Shown: positions 33,801 through 48,800, counted from the first letter of the stretch. The stretch is DNA of 64,000 bases from Heliopora coerulea (GCA_030142905.1 JASJOG010000045.1:1342501-1406500), one strand, 5' to 3'. Notes: generated from the letters alone by a model not told the origin. Made by a program: numbers and translations.

Positions 33801-36800
33801 CATATTAAACGTATAGCATGAGTCAAACAATTCATAATGGACGATACGAAGAAGAAACATCTTATGGGTTGTATAAGGGTGACAGATCCAGATCTCAAAA
33901 TCTTTTGAGATGACCTCCCATCCTGAAAGTCCTGGCAGAAATCTGTTGCTATGAAAATTTTCTTAAGCAGGTTTAAATACAATTGTCAGCACTCAAGGGG
34001 AGTTTAGTAGACTTAGGATCCCCCAGTGAAAATCTTTCATGAAAATACGCATGGACCTTTATCTTTATTTTACTAACCTAATTCATGAGGGAGTTCGTGG
34101 CATAACACAGCAATAGAAGTGCTTATACCACCAGATGTGCTGTTAGTAAACGCGGCTCCAATAGCTATTCCATCTGCAATATTATGCACAGTGTCACCAA
34201 TAATAATCATCCATGCCACAGATGCAATGGGTTTTTTCTCAGCAGTCTTGTGTTTGATATCGCCTTTGCCAGGGTTGACTGAATTTTTAACGGCAGGTGC
34301 ATGATCTCCGACGGTGGACTACATGTGAAAAAAAAAGCCTGGCTGCTATTTTCGTCGTACACAATACAGCCTTCTTCATAAGCTTCAGTTGGCAGTTCAA
34401 AATGAAGAAGAAATTTATATCGTCACCTGTTTTTTCAAGGTATATGGTTAACTGGGTGTTTTACGGCTGACGTTACTTCCGTCGCTAGAACAGTTAACTG
34501 ATCTTTATGAGCTTGTGTCCAGCTCAAAGACTTATCTTAACCCTCCCTTTTGAATGACCCTTTCATCACTATGAACTGTGTTCTGGTTTGAGCTTCAAGA
34601 TAATTGGTTGATAATGAACAAGTATTCACGACTACGGAAGGCTTTTAGTGTGTCTTCACCCAGTATGTATTTTATTGTTTTACAGAAGTGAAACAATACA
34701 TGATTTTTAGCTAGTTACGAATCCCATATCATATCATCAACATCAGAACCATTCAGGGGCGTGCCGGGTGGGCGTTGGGAATGCGATTGCACTTCCCTTT
34801 GAATCCTAAAGTAAGTTATAAACTTTTGTAATCGTGTTTAAAATTGATTTTTGTGAAACAAGCAGTTCAGATTAAAAGCCTTTTAAGTATTTTTCGTATG
34901 GTTTCAATTTGAGCAAGGGGCTTCCTTGATGTTTCTTAGTAGTACGGCAAAAACGATCTTTGAAAAATTCTAAGTATGCCCCAGTAGCCATTAAAAACAT
35001 TCTTTCTAAGCATTTTGTATTCTTCGTTGTTAAAAATTCTTTAAATTCCAAGTATTCTGTCACATTTTGGTTCGGAAAGGTCGAACATTATACACAGATG
35101 TGATACAAACTCTATTTTATTGCTTCTTTCCATATGTTTAGTTATTTAATTTGATTATTCTCTAACAGACACAATTGATTTAATATATGATAGGTGTTGA
35201 CAAATAATTTTGACGCAGAGTAACTTTAAGACATTTGAACACGAGGTCTAAGTCCTTTTCTCGGTGGATTTAACACGAGCAAGTAGCACGGTGTTTCTAG
35301 CCGTAGAGAGCCACTCTTCAGGTATCCTAACATATCTCTTTGCAATTTGTATTAGGTCATATTCAGTTATGTAATGTCCAATCACGTAATCCAATCGTTT
35401 CCAGAATGTATTTTTAATATATTACGAAAATTCTCTACGGTGTTGAGTGCGGTTTTGCCCTTGGAAACACATTTATTGTCATTAGATACTCGTAAACTTT
35501 AAGAATAATTTATTAAGAAGCAGAGACTAACGTTTCGTTGCAGCGCGCAACACCATCAGAGTGAGACATTAGGTAGGGTTACATCAATTATATAGCGAAC
35601 TAACTAGGATTATATTACAATCGGAAAGACTAAAATAAAAGTGGCAGCAAGGTAAAGAAGGGGGGAACTACGACACATTGCGAAAATAAAGAGATTAATA
35701 AAATGAAACGAGATGAAATAGAAGTCAGTCAGTTAGAACAGGGATAGAGGAGGAGAACTAAGGTTTGTGTTTAATGAAGGGTTAAGTTGGCGATTATGTA
35801 GGCTTTCCTTGACAAGAAGTTCGAAACTAGAGGAGCATGAAGAAAGAATACGGAAGTCGTTTAAAGAAGCGGAATGACAGGTTTCAGAGAGATGAAAAAG
35901 TATACCAAAAGGAAAAGCATTTCTCGTGTGTAAATGGCGGGCTGTTTGGCCAATGCTGTAACGCATTGTAGGTGGGTGTCACTTTTATTTTAGTCTTTCC
36001 GATTGTAATATAGTCCTAGTTAGTCCGCTATATAATTGATGTAATCCTACCTATTGTCTCGCTCTGATGATGTTGCGCGCTACAACGAAACGTTAGTCTC
36101 TTATTCTTAATAAATTATTCTTAAAAGTTACGAGTTTGTCATGCCGCTATTCCGTACAATATGCTGGGCACTACTCTTTATACTTCTCTTAAGGTTCCCG
36201 CCTGGTTCCTCTATTACCACGACATTAGATACATTGAATAGTCGAATTCCAAAATATCTTTGATTTGGGCTATTTGTACATGTTCACTAAGCAACAGTTC
36301 TTTTTTAAACGTTACTGAGTGAGAGTTCGTTAGTTGTGATTTCGAATACAATATTCTGGCACCAAGGAAGTAAAGACTATTTCAAACTTGGATGATATAC
36401 TTGAGTTTTATACTAGACATTTTATCGGCTTAAATTTTCATTTAGAAATCTAATTCCAGAAATATACAGGTTTCTGGTACATGTCAGTGATTCCGCTAGC
36501 CTCTACAGTTAGTCCATACCCGTATGTTTTTTTTTCGGCAGAGACCCATGTACAATCGGTACACCTAATGATTCATGTTTAGGTAAAAGCTGTCACGGGA
36601 TTCCGCAGCCCTTTCTTTTTTTGGAACAATCGTAATGCTTGGTTAATGAACTTTTTAATTCGCATATTAATTTTAATGTCAAAAACACATGTATCGATTG
36701 CTATTTATGTAGACAATATAATCCCAGTATTTCGTTTCCAATTACGTATATTCAAGTTATATTTACGTTGGGCAGCAGCACATGTTCTCAATACTTATTT

Positions 36801-39800
36801 GTCCCCCAATCTCAAGGTGTCAATTTGAACTCAGGAGAAAACGGTTATGTTTGGTGTCAAAATTAGATAAGTCATGATGTTGTTTTTGTCATGTTGTACG
36901 ATTGTAGTCTATATTCAAGCACAGAGTAAAATCTTAATGCTACAACCAAAATTTATCGGTACAACAAACCGGCATCTTAAAATTTTTCCCATACAGACGA
37001 TTTTTCACTGGTAAAAGCCTGCATATGCCAGTTTAGCAGGAATCTTTGCATGTAAATCAGATGTCCTATGACGTAATATGCTCGACTAAGACTAAATAAA
37101 GTTCATAAAATGATAAACATATCTGAAACTGACTGGTAGAAAGTAATGAAATTTTCATTGCACATGTTAAGAAAGAATATATACTCCTATATCTACATTG
37201 TTTTATTACCATTTTATTATTGGTCTGAAGATGATTTTGCAATAAAATCGAAATATCACTATTTCACAGTTTTCATCTTTCGTTAACTTAAATCTTAAGT
37301 TGAAAGGTGGCTTTCTACTTGGACTTTCTTCCTCCATTTATAAAACTAATTTTTCCTTCTTTCCATAGCCAAACACAGTGATATAACTCTGGGGCCGGAG
37401 GCGCCCCAGCTTAAAACGTAATGGAGCCCTTGTTCTGGAGGCCTTGCAGGGCACACGGTAGATATTTAGAAGGAGAAGATCCCGGCATTTAAATGTGACG
37501 ACATTAAATGCGACACATTAAATTCGACGTCTGAATTGAAACTTGTCACTTCCGACAAAATTTTGTTTCATTTAATCCGGCGAATTAAATGAGACGGAAT
37601 TTCGACGTATGAACTAGGCCATCAAAAATTAAACAAATAAAACGAAGCTTCAATACCAATTTGTTATGAGATTTTAACACTTTCTGTCGACTACTTTGAC
37701 ATTTAGGAAAAGAAATACTGTAGTAAAATGTAGCATTACCACAACACAAATGCTCTTTCTGTTTGTTTAACTTGACTGCTGAAGTAATTCTCTTAATAAA
37801 TTTATTGCTATAGAAAAACACGAAGGGCTCAAGATAACTTGTTTTAACAAGAAAAACATTTGACACTATACCTTGAGATAACAAATTTAACACATGAGGG
37901 TGTGTTAAGCAAAATGTATTTTAAATTGCTTAAAATGGGGCTCCTCGAGTTTCTCCAACCCAGAGGGCCGCACAAATAAATTTTCGATCAAGATGTGTCG
38001 GGAGGTCGAAGGGGGCGCTCGACTGGGTGAGAGCGCAGACGTATTACGCCATCGGCCAAACACATTTCAATGAAGCGCATAAATAGGAACATATAGACGT
38101 ACGTCGATGTTGTACGTGAAAGGCTGAAATTAACAAAGTTTTAAAAAATAACAGGAATTGAAATTTCGTGTATTAGCACAGAAGGGTTTTGTGACCAACT
38201 GTTTACCATGGAAATCATGTAATGTGCATGGAAAAATGTATTTTCCTTAATATGATGCATATTGATAATTTCAATTGTACTCAAATTTTCTTTAAAATTT
38301 TCAATTAAAACTTCAATTAAAATTTTATTTAGTCTGTTTTGAGTGGATGGAATCATATGGCATCTGATCTTCGCTTATCGTAAACAAGTTACCAAGAGGA
38401 GATGTTGCGAAACCCGGAACGCCGTTCGTTTTCATTTCTAAAGTGTTTCAAAAAGACCAAAATTGGATGATTTTTTTTCATGTCTGTAGTACTTTAAATG
38501 ATAAGCAGTTTTGGAAGCAAAACCTTTGCAAAGAATATTAACGAAAAGTCTAAATTAAAACAAATATTTCGGCACCCTGCAGTTGATCATACTTATCGAA
38601 TCTATCAGGTCGGAACTCCATTACACCAATTACTTGCGTGTGACAACCCGTCCTTTCTGAAGCGACTGATTATTCTTCACATTTTTAAAGCGCCGCGGTA
38701 GCCCAAAAGAAGATCAGCTGTATGGAGAACGTGGTTTAGTAACAAATGTAAGCACTCTTCCGCCAGCCTTTCTAATTAATTTTACTCCAATAGACATACT
38801 CACCATATTCATCAAAACAACTGGCTGATTTCTATGTTCTCGATTATGCTTTTCTTGGACTCCGGCTTCAGGTTCAAAGTGTTGTCCATCTGCAAACTGG
38901 CTGTGGTTACGAGTGTGCTGAAAAACGATAAGTTGCAATGGTTAATTAGTAGAATAATAAATCACTTTTCACTAATTTATGCTGAAGCGGAATTTACTTT
39001 AGTTAATTAGAGAAATTTAGAATGGAAAATTTCACGACAAAGTATCGAGCCATCAAACTCACGTTAAGAAAAATTATGCTCACATTTTCTTGTCCCTCCC
39101 TGGTGGAATATAGAATTGTGTATGAGTGTGCTTTCAATCGATATCGCAGAAAAATATGGTGGCTTTTTGAGTGAGAGAAGTACTCACATACAATATTCAG
39201 GTAACTGGTACAGGTAAATCAGATGCGATGTGATGTACTCGAGATTGTTAGAGGAAAAATATGGCCGATTTTCGAAGAATTGATATTTTCGTTGAGGATA
39301 AACAAGCTAAGCTATAAGTTCAGTGTCAGGAAAAGCCCTGACCAGCCGACAACTTCAAAAAGTATAAAATTCTGAAATACGCATTCTGAAATATAATGTC
39401 ATCTTGAAAACTCAAGACATGAGTCAATTTCAAAGTCATCATCATACCATTGTCACAGCATTGCTTGGTTCAATTTGCAAATCCTTGAGGAAAGACGCTC
39501 CAAACGCTCGCTTTCCTTTTTCGAAAAAGATTTCACTCTGTGTAAGCGTTTTGCGAGACCACTATTGTTATATCATATTCCTGCATGCAGTGGATGTATA
39601 CTGTGATTTAGCCTGATAATTCTTCTCAGTGTTTTAGACCTGTGGCACACGTCTAAAACTTCAACAAGGGTTTGGAGAAGGACATTATAACGAAACAAAT
39701 ACACAGTAATCACTTTTTACTGCAAATTCCATGCAGGACGGGAGGGCCGGCGAAGGGAGACCATTCGCTCCCTCTTATTAAATTAAGAACCATTTTTGTT

Positions 39801-42800
39801 TTTTGGGAAACCCTTTGAAAAATCATGGGAGGTATAATGTTTTACAGCCTCTGAACGCCAATAGAATTGCATTATACACGGAAACGCGAAACCACGGACA
39901 GTGATCTTGAACCTATTGCTCCCGAAAATTACACTTCTGGCCGTGTATCGTTACTATTCTCATATTTGTCCAAGTCAGGCTGGAAAGCAGTTTAAGCGTA
40001 GTCAACCTTTTCATGCATGATTTTTGATCATTTTGTTCTTTGTTGTCTTTTGTTTTTGCTTTGCCCATTGATTACTTCTTTTGTGGTAATTTGTTGATTT
40101 ACGACAGCAGCATGTATGAAAGGGTTAATGTGTCTGAGTAGATCACACCATATTGCGTGGAGTAAGGCAGTAAGCCATCTCACCTCCATCCAGTGGGCAT
40201 AATTATGTCTGGGGAAAAAGAACCACATATCCACAATATGTAGCTGAATTTACGTATTTTACCTCAACAGAATGTGAATGCCCAAATGTCTTACGGAGAA
40301 AAAGATGAGTTATAGTTTCAAAAAGGAAAAATCCATATACTCCCCCAACTGCAACAAGAAATTTCCACAAAAAACTTTTATCCTCATCTTCGGACGATGA
40401 ACTATGATGTTCATGAGAACCACTACCATGAAAACCAGTTGCCTGGAGTAATCATGAAACATAAATAACGTTACCTTCGGGTGAAAAACAAAGATTAAGC
40501 TTTGAATGTGGGGTGTAAGTGGCTGTAGTGATGATAATGTAAAAAAAATTATGGACATTTAATATGAGTATGCAGTTAAAACCAGTGTCTAAAAGGGCTA
40601 CCAACATATTTAATATGAAAAACAATTTAAACAACGACCTCCTCGATAAGTAATTGAATTTTTCCTCGCCGAACAAAAAAACAACTTCCTGATAAAAAGT
40701 ATAAGCCACTCTGCAGTAAAATTTGGATGAGCTATTGTTAAAAAAATTACGATAGTATAGCTATGGTTCGATATGCATCTGTTTATAGTTATCCATTCAT
40801 TATTCTGCAAGTTTCTTTAATTATAAGTAACTAGTTGAAACAATACCTTGGAAAACTTGCTCTGAATGGGCAACTATTTTCAAATATGATGTAAATTAAA
40901 TTAAATTTAATCAAATTTAACTTAATTTGAAAGTCAAACTGACACACCTTATGTGAAATATAGGGAGAAATAAATGACAATTGTTGTGTAGAGTATGCCA
41001 GAACTTCTTTCGGGGACTGGTCCTACCACCCTTCCTTTTTTAGGGGAAAAGATTAGTAGCTATTCAAATATGCTCTTGTGCTAGCATGACAACCAATAAC
41101 CGGTCAGATGAATCCTGAAGGTAGTAGTAGTTCTTGATAAATTACGAACAACCAATATCTCGTTTCGTTAGCTCATAAACCATAGCGTGGAATTTTACCC
41201 TGCAAAATTTGATGTTTATTTATCTTAAGACGGATCTGTAACCAGTTTTCTTTTTTTTTTTCCATTCTCTTCCTGAGATCAATTTTAAGGGTTTCGTGTA
41301 TGCTTTATTTTTGCCTACGGTTTTCTTTAACTTTTGTTCCCTGTTTGGCAATAAAAGTTTATAAATCAAACACTTACATGAGGTAGAAGATGTAGCAATG
41401 CATCTCCAACTAACGTACCAACAGCCAGTGAGATAAGGAACACGACAACTTTTTGGTAAAAAATTGTTTCCATGAATGGTATGACCATGACCCCAACAAC
41501 CGAACATAGACTTATTATCAAGACAGCAAGGAGACCATATCCCCAAGCTAGAGAAAGTTCATATATATTTGTTAAAGAAATAAGACACAACTTTGTAAAT
41601 CAAGTCCGGTTCTTTCAAGATTCATGGACTACCAAATGATCAATTAAACTCCAAATAGTTTTATCAAAATTTCAATCACTTTTCATCAAACCCGAATTGC
41701 TTATAAATAAATGCAACTTACACCTCATTCTAAAAATAATTTTTTTTTTGGTTTTTTGTTTCGATTGTTGGAAAAGACGAGAATTTTTCTTTTGAATAAC
41801 CAATGGTGTTCAAGAAGTGATTAGAACTGAATTGTTTACACCACGTTTAATTTGTTATAGGACGAGCATGTTGGTGGCTAATAAGGAATACAAGTTCGTA
41901 GGTAGGTAGGTAGGTAGGTTGTTGGGATGGTAGGAAAGACGAAAGGTTATGTTGCAGTAATTAGAAAGGTAAGTAGGCAAGTAGTTAGGTTGGTAGGCTT
42001 AGGGTAAGGGGATAGGTACATTTATAAGTAGGTAAGTAGGTCAATAAGCAAGATAAGTTGGTGAGCAAGAATGTGGTAGATAGGTGAGTACGTAGGTTGG
42101 TTGGTTGATTAGAAAAAAGATAGGTGTGCAGGTAGCTTGATAGGTAGTCTTATAGGAAGGTACACATGAAAAGATGAAGAGGGTAACCAAGTGGATATGT
42201 AAGTAGTTGCGTAAGAATATTGATAGGAGGGCGGGTAGGTAGGCAGGCAGGTAGGTAAGTAGATAGATAAGTAGGTAGGTAGGTAGGTAGGTCGATAGGT
42301 GGGTGGGTAGGCAAGTAGGTATGTATGTATGTATGTATGTATGTATGTATGTGGGTAGGTAGGTAGGTAGGTAGGTAGGTAGGTAGGTGGATGGGTAAGT
42401 ACGTCACGTGGCCTATCGCTTGGGCAGATGGATAGCCGGTCGGTAAGTTTCTAGATAGGGTTGTTAAAAAGTCTACCTTCTAAAATATTTTACTTATAAA
42501 TACGTAATCCTAATAAAAACAGATTCACTAAAACTAGGAGACATTTAAGACAGAAATTCACATATAATGCAAAGATAATCAAAGCAGTTCCTAGTAAAAT
42601 GTCAGTCATCCGCAGGATGTAACACAAAAATCGGGACAATAAAAGGACTGTTAAAGAAAAATGACAGATGGCACAAAAAGATTTCATTGTAAAAGTTTTT
42701 CGAAAGGAGACAAATCATGGGTTTAGGACGAAAAACGGTTTTAGTTTTAGTGTTTCACCCGGCGCTGCTGCAGGTCATAGTCAATCGAAGCATGGTCTGG

Positions 42801-45800
42801 AAACTCTTTTAACTTCAAAATGATTAACATAAAAAAATGATGGCTTATTATCGCGCACAAATCTTTTGTTTGATAGACAATTAACTTTTGAACAGCATGG
42901 TTGAAAGGTTGATCAAAGACATTTTCACGGGAAGATTGATCAATTACTCCAATTCACTCAATATTTTTTGCGTCGAGCACGGTGATTCGGCATAAAAGTC
43001 ATTAAAAATATAATTTATGTCCTTCCATTGACTATGTCCCGCTATATGGAATTTTATAAGGGCTAAATATTTTCACAGATTTCTTGAAGGTATTTTCCAA
43101 TGTTCAGATTCATTTAGAAAACCTAGAAATCTTAACGATGCTTTAACTAAATTGAATTTTGCCACTAAGCTGTTACAGTACGTCAAACTCATCTTGTTCT
43201 CTCAGCATTATACAATAGTGTAAATTTATACAAAGAGAGCAGACCCAAGCAACCAATTTAGAAGTTTGTCATAAAATAATTCCCACCATACCCATGAACA
43301 CATCTGAGATTGTCTGATAACAGATGAGTGTTCGTCAAGTCCTAACCTCAACAGAAAAACGATTTCTGTGTCCCAGACGGAGATCATCGGTAGCTCAATG
43401 GTAAGAGTATGTCACCAGTTATCAGAAGGTTGGGGGGTTGATCCCCGTCTGGGACTCAGAAATAGTTCAGAAATGGGATATGTCTAAATAAGCTCACCCA
43501 AACCGAAAAGAATCCATGGTATTCTTTACAGCTTAAACACAGAATGTGTGTGGTTCTTTCCTGAAACATTATAAGTACTTCACGCAACAATAAAATTCTC
43601 CCGTACAAAATTATCGCAGACATTAGTGAAACACCAACCCAAACACCAACTTAAGCATTTTAACTTCATTCCGATAAACTAACACCAACACCGACGTAAC
43701 TTTTATGTCGTGTGTACATTAAAATTTCGAAAAAACGTCTCACCTTCTTTGTCGTCATTTTCACTATCATCTGAATGTTCACTATGAGCACATACATTAC
43801 TCTCTATTTGATGAAGTAATGCAGTGCTAAGGTCTTTGAATTTTTCGATATTAAATCCAGTCGTTTTATTCACGTGGTAAATAGAAAAAAGTTGATCCGC
43901 TGAATAGCACTAGATTAAAAAAACATGTTCCACATTTAGCAGTTAAAAATAAAGAATCAATAATTAACCTTTTCTTGTCGAAGACGTCACTGCTTTGACG
44001 ACTAAAATCGTCTGGTGTTAGCCATAGTAAAATACCAAAGTCGGATATTAAGCGGAAAGGGTTAAAGCAAACCACTGATAATCTTATGCACTTTAATTCT
44101 GATTTAATTAACGCATATATTCACGAGTACATGTATATTTATGTACTATAAATGAGTGGGTGGATGGATGGATGGATGGATGGATAGCTGGATGTGTGGA
44201 TGGCTGGATGGCCAGCTGGATGGATGGCTGGATGGATGGCTGGATGGATAGGTGATAACCAGAGAGATGGATGGGTGGATGGCTGGATGGCCAGCTGGAT
44301 GGATGGCTGGATGGATGGCTGGATGGATGGCTGGATGGATGGCTGGATGGATGGCTGGATGGATGGCTGGATGGATGGCTGGATGGATGGCTGGATGGAT
44401 GGCTGGATGGATGGCTGGATGGATGGCTGGATGGATGGCTGGATGGATGGCTGGATGGATGGCTGGATGGATGGCTGGATGGATGGCTGGATGGATGGCT
44501 GGATGGATAGGTGATAACCAGAGAGATGGATGGATGGATAGACGGATAAATAGATGGGTTGACATAAATAGTTGTCATTATTGTACCTATTGTCATCGTT
44601 ATAAATACTATTATTAATATTATTACCATTACCTAATAATAATTGTAATGACAATAATAATATTTCTAACAAGGATAATAAGAACACTGAATATTTACAG
44701 TATATATTAAAATAATATAAATATTATTATTATTGTCATTATCATTATCATTACCAATACTATCACTATCAGTATTGCCAACTGTGACTGTCACTGCCTC
44801 CATCACTAACTATTATTACTATTATTATTAGCGTCACAATTAGAATTATAGTCATTGTGTACCTTTTGATATCTGTTTTCGTTATGATTATCATTATGTT
44901 CTTCAGTACTTCTTCGATATCGGCCAGTACTAGGTTGCTTTTCTTCCATATGAAAGTTGAACGGAATTTTGTAAACTGGTGAAGACTGGAACGATTTGCT
45001 TGTTAAAGTATGACGTCGACGTCTCTCATGGTCATGGCCGCTATGATTGTCCTCCGTTTCTCCGTGTTCATCTTCCTTTCCTATCTTCAACTTATTCAAC
45101 AGATTTTCTATCATCTTTTCGTTAATAAAGTTATTACTGGCGTAAATACTGAACAACTTGTTTACAAAAAACGAACTGCAAGGAAGAGGTGTTTTGTATT
45201 CAACCTCTATACAATGTTTATTAAGCAATTTGGAGACAATGACGGTACTTATATTTGGTAGTAGTGCTTTGGTGACCTCGACTTCATTTGAGATACTTAG
45301 CTCATGAAGGATTTCTTGGCTTGAAAAACACTATAAAAAGAAAGACAAGACATATTCAGCAATTTCAGAATAGATAATAATGCCCAGAATAGAACAAGTA
45401 GCCATAAACAAGAAAATATTTATCAAAGTCTAACCTTGGGTCTCAAAAATCGACAATCTTTCGGAAAGAAGTTTGGGTTCAGAACAGCAGGAAAAAAGAA
45501 TTTTAAATTGATCAAAAGAAACTTGCTGTCTAGCATTTTTGAACCGCGATAGAATGCTAGTGGGAAGAAGGTTAAAGCACTTACTGCCAGCGAGAGGCAG
45601 CATTCCCATATCTTCTTTTTGGAATGTTGCATGGCCATACCTGAGTTTTGAGGGGTCTTGCTGGGAGAGTAAAGCATCGGATACAATGAATTTTAGCTTT
45701 GAGAACAGGCCTAATGAATCCCTGAAGTTGGTTCTGAGAAAGTCAGCTAAAAAGTTTTGTGCGATATTTCTAGCGATGACGTTTTCAGAAGATTAAAACT

Positions 45801-48800
45801 GGCGGTAGCAGAGGCCTCTAGTTTAACCACTGCCATGCCTAGACACCCATGATGTTTTTAAAGCTGTTTCCACCTCTTCTTTTGAATTAGAACATCCGTC
45901 GCGAAACCGTTAATAAGGTTAAAACTTTCACCAAATGTCATTATTGGTTCAGCCGTAGTTTTTTTGATAACAATGGTCATCTCCAAACTAACATTGTCTT
46001 TCAATTCTTCCGTGTGCTTGTTAGTTATACTTTCAGGTACCTTACTCTTCATTGGCGAAAACATTGGCTATTTAGCCCTAAGCTGATGATGCAAATAGTT
46101 TGCTGAAGATGTTTCTAGTATAGCGACTAAACGTTAGATTTTCTGAAATACTAATGTCCTCGTGTTCAAGACTGGTCTAGTATACTGAGCACTGTTATCT
46201 AGTCAAAGACCATAATTTCAGCCAGGAAAATTTCCAGTTATAAACAAGAAAAAAATACGATGCTTTCATGGACAGATTTGTCAAAGTGAGGGGAACATGA
46301 CACTTAATCTATTGATTCAGTGTTTACTGTTTAAGTTCTAGGTATACATAAAGTGTCTGAAATGTTTGCAAATATCTCTGACTTTCTGTTTCTCTGAATA
46401 AATAAATAAGCCTAAGAATAACGGGACAAGCGCTTGGACAGACAAGTGATATCGGACGGATTAATGCATAAACAGATGGACGAACGGACTAATCCATGCA
46501 CTGATAGGCAAGCAGGTCAGCAGGTAGACACACACGAGTGGAAACAGACAGGTAAGAAAGTAGAGTAAAAGACAGACTGAAATACAAATATACAGACAGG
46601 CAGGCAGGTAGGCAGGATGGGTCGATAATTCTTTGACTCCAAGAGGGGTAACTGATTGATTGGTTGACTGATTGATTGATTGACTGATTGACTGATGCAT
46701 TGCTTCAATCAATCATATACTCATCCATTCATTCATTTATTGATGGATGGATGGAAGGGGAAAATACTTCTTTTTTCTTTCCTCCTTTCTTCCTTCCTTT
46801 CTTTTGTTTGTTTGTTTGTTTGTTTCTTATTTCCTTTCTTTCTCTCATTCTTTCTGTCTTCCTTTCTTTCTTTCTTCCTTCCTTTTTCCTCTCTTTCTTT
46901 CTTTCTTTCTTTACATATTTATTTAATATATTTAAATATTTACTTATTTATTAATTTATTCATGTTTTATCAGTAAATTTCAAAATAATCTAAGTATTTT
47001 TCAACCCCTAAACTCTTTAATAGATAAAAGAACAACTATAGAAAAATTTTAAATGAGCACTTGTAGGACAATGATATATTTTTGTGTCAATGCTGAAAGA
47101 AGTTTTTCCAAAGACATTTCTTCAATGGGTTACCTGAGTTGCCCTCATAAAAGAGTTATTCAAGATTGTGGGAGTGAATTCCACAATATTAAAATCCTAA
47201 AAACAAAACTATCCGGTAAACAGGTGCCTGTTTTTAGTAAGTTAAAATCTCTCATATATTCTTTTAGTTCGAATAGGATCTTTAGCTAATGATGAATTTC
47301 CTAATGAAGGCGGTGATCAAATGGCTGCTCATTTTTTTAGTTTTGCTTTAGATCTATGGCCAAAAATCCCCCATGGTCACCATTTTTGGTTTTACTCACA
47401 AGGCTTATCATGACTGGAGTCAGACTTCCAATAATAATACTCTTTAGTTCTCACCGGTTCTCAGAAGGTTAAGGGTCAGGTCCCCATCTCAGAAACACTT
47501 TTCATTTTACTTGATTCGTTTTGCGCTGGTTATTCGTATCCCAGTTGATTTGATATTTTGGGGTTTGATTTCCGTCTTGGGCTCAGAAACGTTTCTGAAA
47601 AATAGAGGGCGAAATGTTTGGCAGTATGTGCATTGATATACCAATGAATCAATGGTGCGTCTAGGATTTTATTTTAAGGGACAGCATGAGGATAACGAAG
47701 CTAGTTGGGAGAAAGTTTTCTGGGTAGACTGATATCGTGAAAGCTGTCGTGTATGAAAACTCTCCCATGGTTAAGTTTCTGCCAGCTCATGTCTAAGGAA
47801 AGCCAAAATTGAAGCGAATTTGATCGACTATCCTCATTTTTGGGGACTACAAGTTTATCTCGAGTTCCTTTATGATATGATTACTTCGTTGTTAAGCTGT
47901 AATATTTCCTTGGTTCCCATGGAAAGAGCTCATTTTCAGTGCTTGGACCACAGTTTTTGATAAATGAAAATCTGTCAACTCCCAGCATACCTGATGATGC
48001 TTGAATCAACTTAACAAACCTTTGGAAGTGATATAGTTCACCTTTTTTGATATTTCTCACAAAAGTCTTGTTTATGATTTATTTGATGTTACCATGACAA
48101 CCTCGAAACATAACCACAGTAGTTTATTGGAGTAATTTAACAGACCACCAAAAGGTCAGTGGCTTTAATTCCGGGGAATATGTCTTCCAACCTTTTTAGC
48201 AAGGAGGGGCTCATCCATCCAAAAAATGAGGACGACTGAAAATACAAGCTAGCCCTTATTAGCGTGATCGGAGGTCTTGTTGTTCCAGACGTCAAAGTTG
48301 AAAATAACGCCAGCTGAAAAAGCTTAAGTCTGTTCTCTATATTTACTTTCTTTGTGTGTACTTGTTTTTGTAAAAAAATGTGCCCGCATATCAGACTTGT
48401 TGGGACATCAGCTCAAGTCTAGTAGCATGACTTCAGAATTGCTACTTCCAATCAACAAAATACGCGAATCCATTTGGTGGTTTTTAGTCTCATTTAAAAA
48501 TGTAGGTCACAGATATGCTTCACTGTCTCTCAACTTATATACTTCCCATTAATTCCTTATTTGTTCGATGTCAATGAGAACATTACTCAGGTTTTTGAGG
48601 TTCCTTGTACCAGATGTTTGAAAACTACGCTATTTGTTTACTGTTAAAGTGACTCGGTGTTCTCGGCAAGCTAGGGGAGATTGGATCAATAACTCTTTTG
48701 CTCATGCTTGTACCAGTTTGCTACAGCCACATTACAAAAGATGAGTAAATCTCGAACATTTTGATGCATAAATGTCCCATATTTGTGGAGATTTAAGCTT

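Larger units (their letters stand above)
35489..36142. mobile_element. Inverted-repeat Penelope-type element with GIY-YIG tail
   Basis: Arms of about 170 bp (35489-35663 and about 35971-36142) are near-perfect inverted copies. Each holds a hammerhead motif and stretches such as ATTATATTACAATCGGAAAG mirrored by CTTTCCGATTGTAATATAGT. Between them the minus strand encodes a GIY-YIG C-terminal remnant. A Penelope 3' end bounded by oppositely oriented terminal repeats explains the layout. Confidence 0.7.
34319..38803 (-). other. ZIP intron 7 with Penelope termini
   Basis: 4.5 kb, GT-AG. It contains the inverted Penelope pair at 35489-36142, a solo terminal copy at 37216-37325 and an AAATG/GACG-rich repeat at 37485-37620. 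The rest is unassigned. Confidence 0.6.
41548..43743 (-). other. ZIP intron 4
   Basis: 2.2 kb, GT-AG. It holds the tetranucleotide array at 41898-42440 and the tRNA-like SINE at 43369-43456. No coding sequence. Confidence 0.65.
43910..44862 (-). other. ZIP intron 3
   Basis: 953 bp, GT-AG, of which about 400 bp is the GGATGGATGGCT minisatellite and about 230 bp is an imperfect ATT/GTT tract. Confidence 0.7.

Noticed and set aside
42150..42407. Thr/Pro/Tyr-rich ORF
   Set aside because: It is a reading of the GTAG/GTAT tetranucleotide array, not a gene.
44108..44687. Long ORFs (106-182 codons) rich in HPSS, IQPS or WMDG on both strands
   Set aside because: They are readings of the 12-bp GGATGGATGGCT minisatellite; a unit divisible by three without stops stays open in all frames.
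46688..46976. Phe/Leu-rich membrane-like ORFs
   Set aside because: They are readings of the (CTTT)n polypyrimidine tract.
28160..47600. Functional tRNA genes at 28256, 43369 or 47447
   Set aside because: Box A or B is degenerate, cloverleafs are incomplete and the units recur with SINE-like flanks, so they are tRNA-derived repeats.
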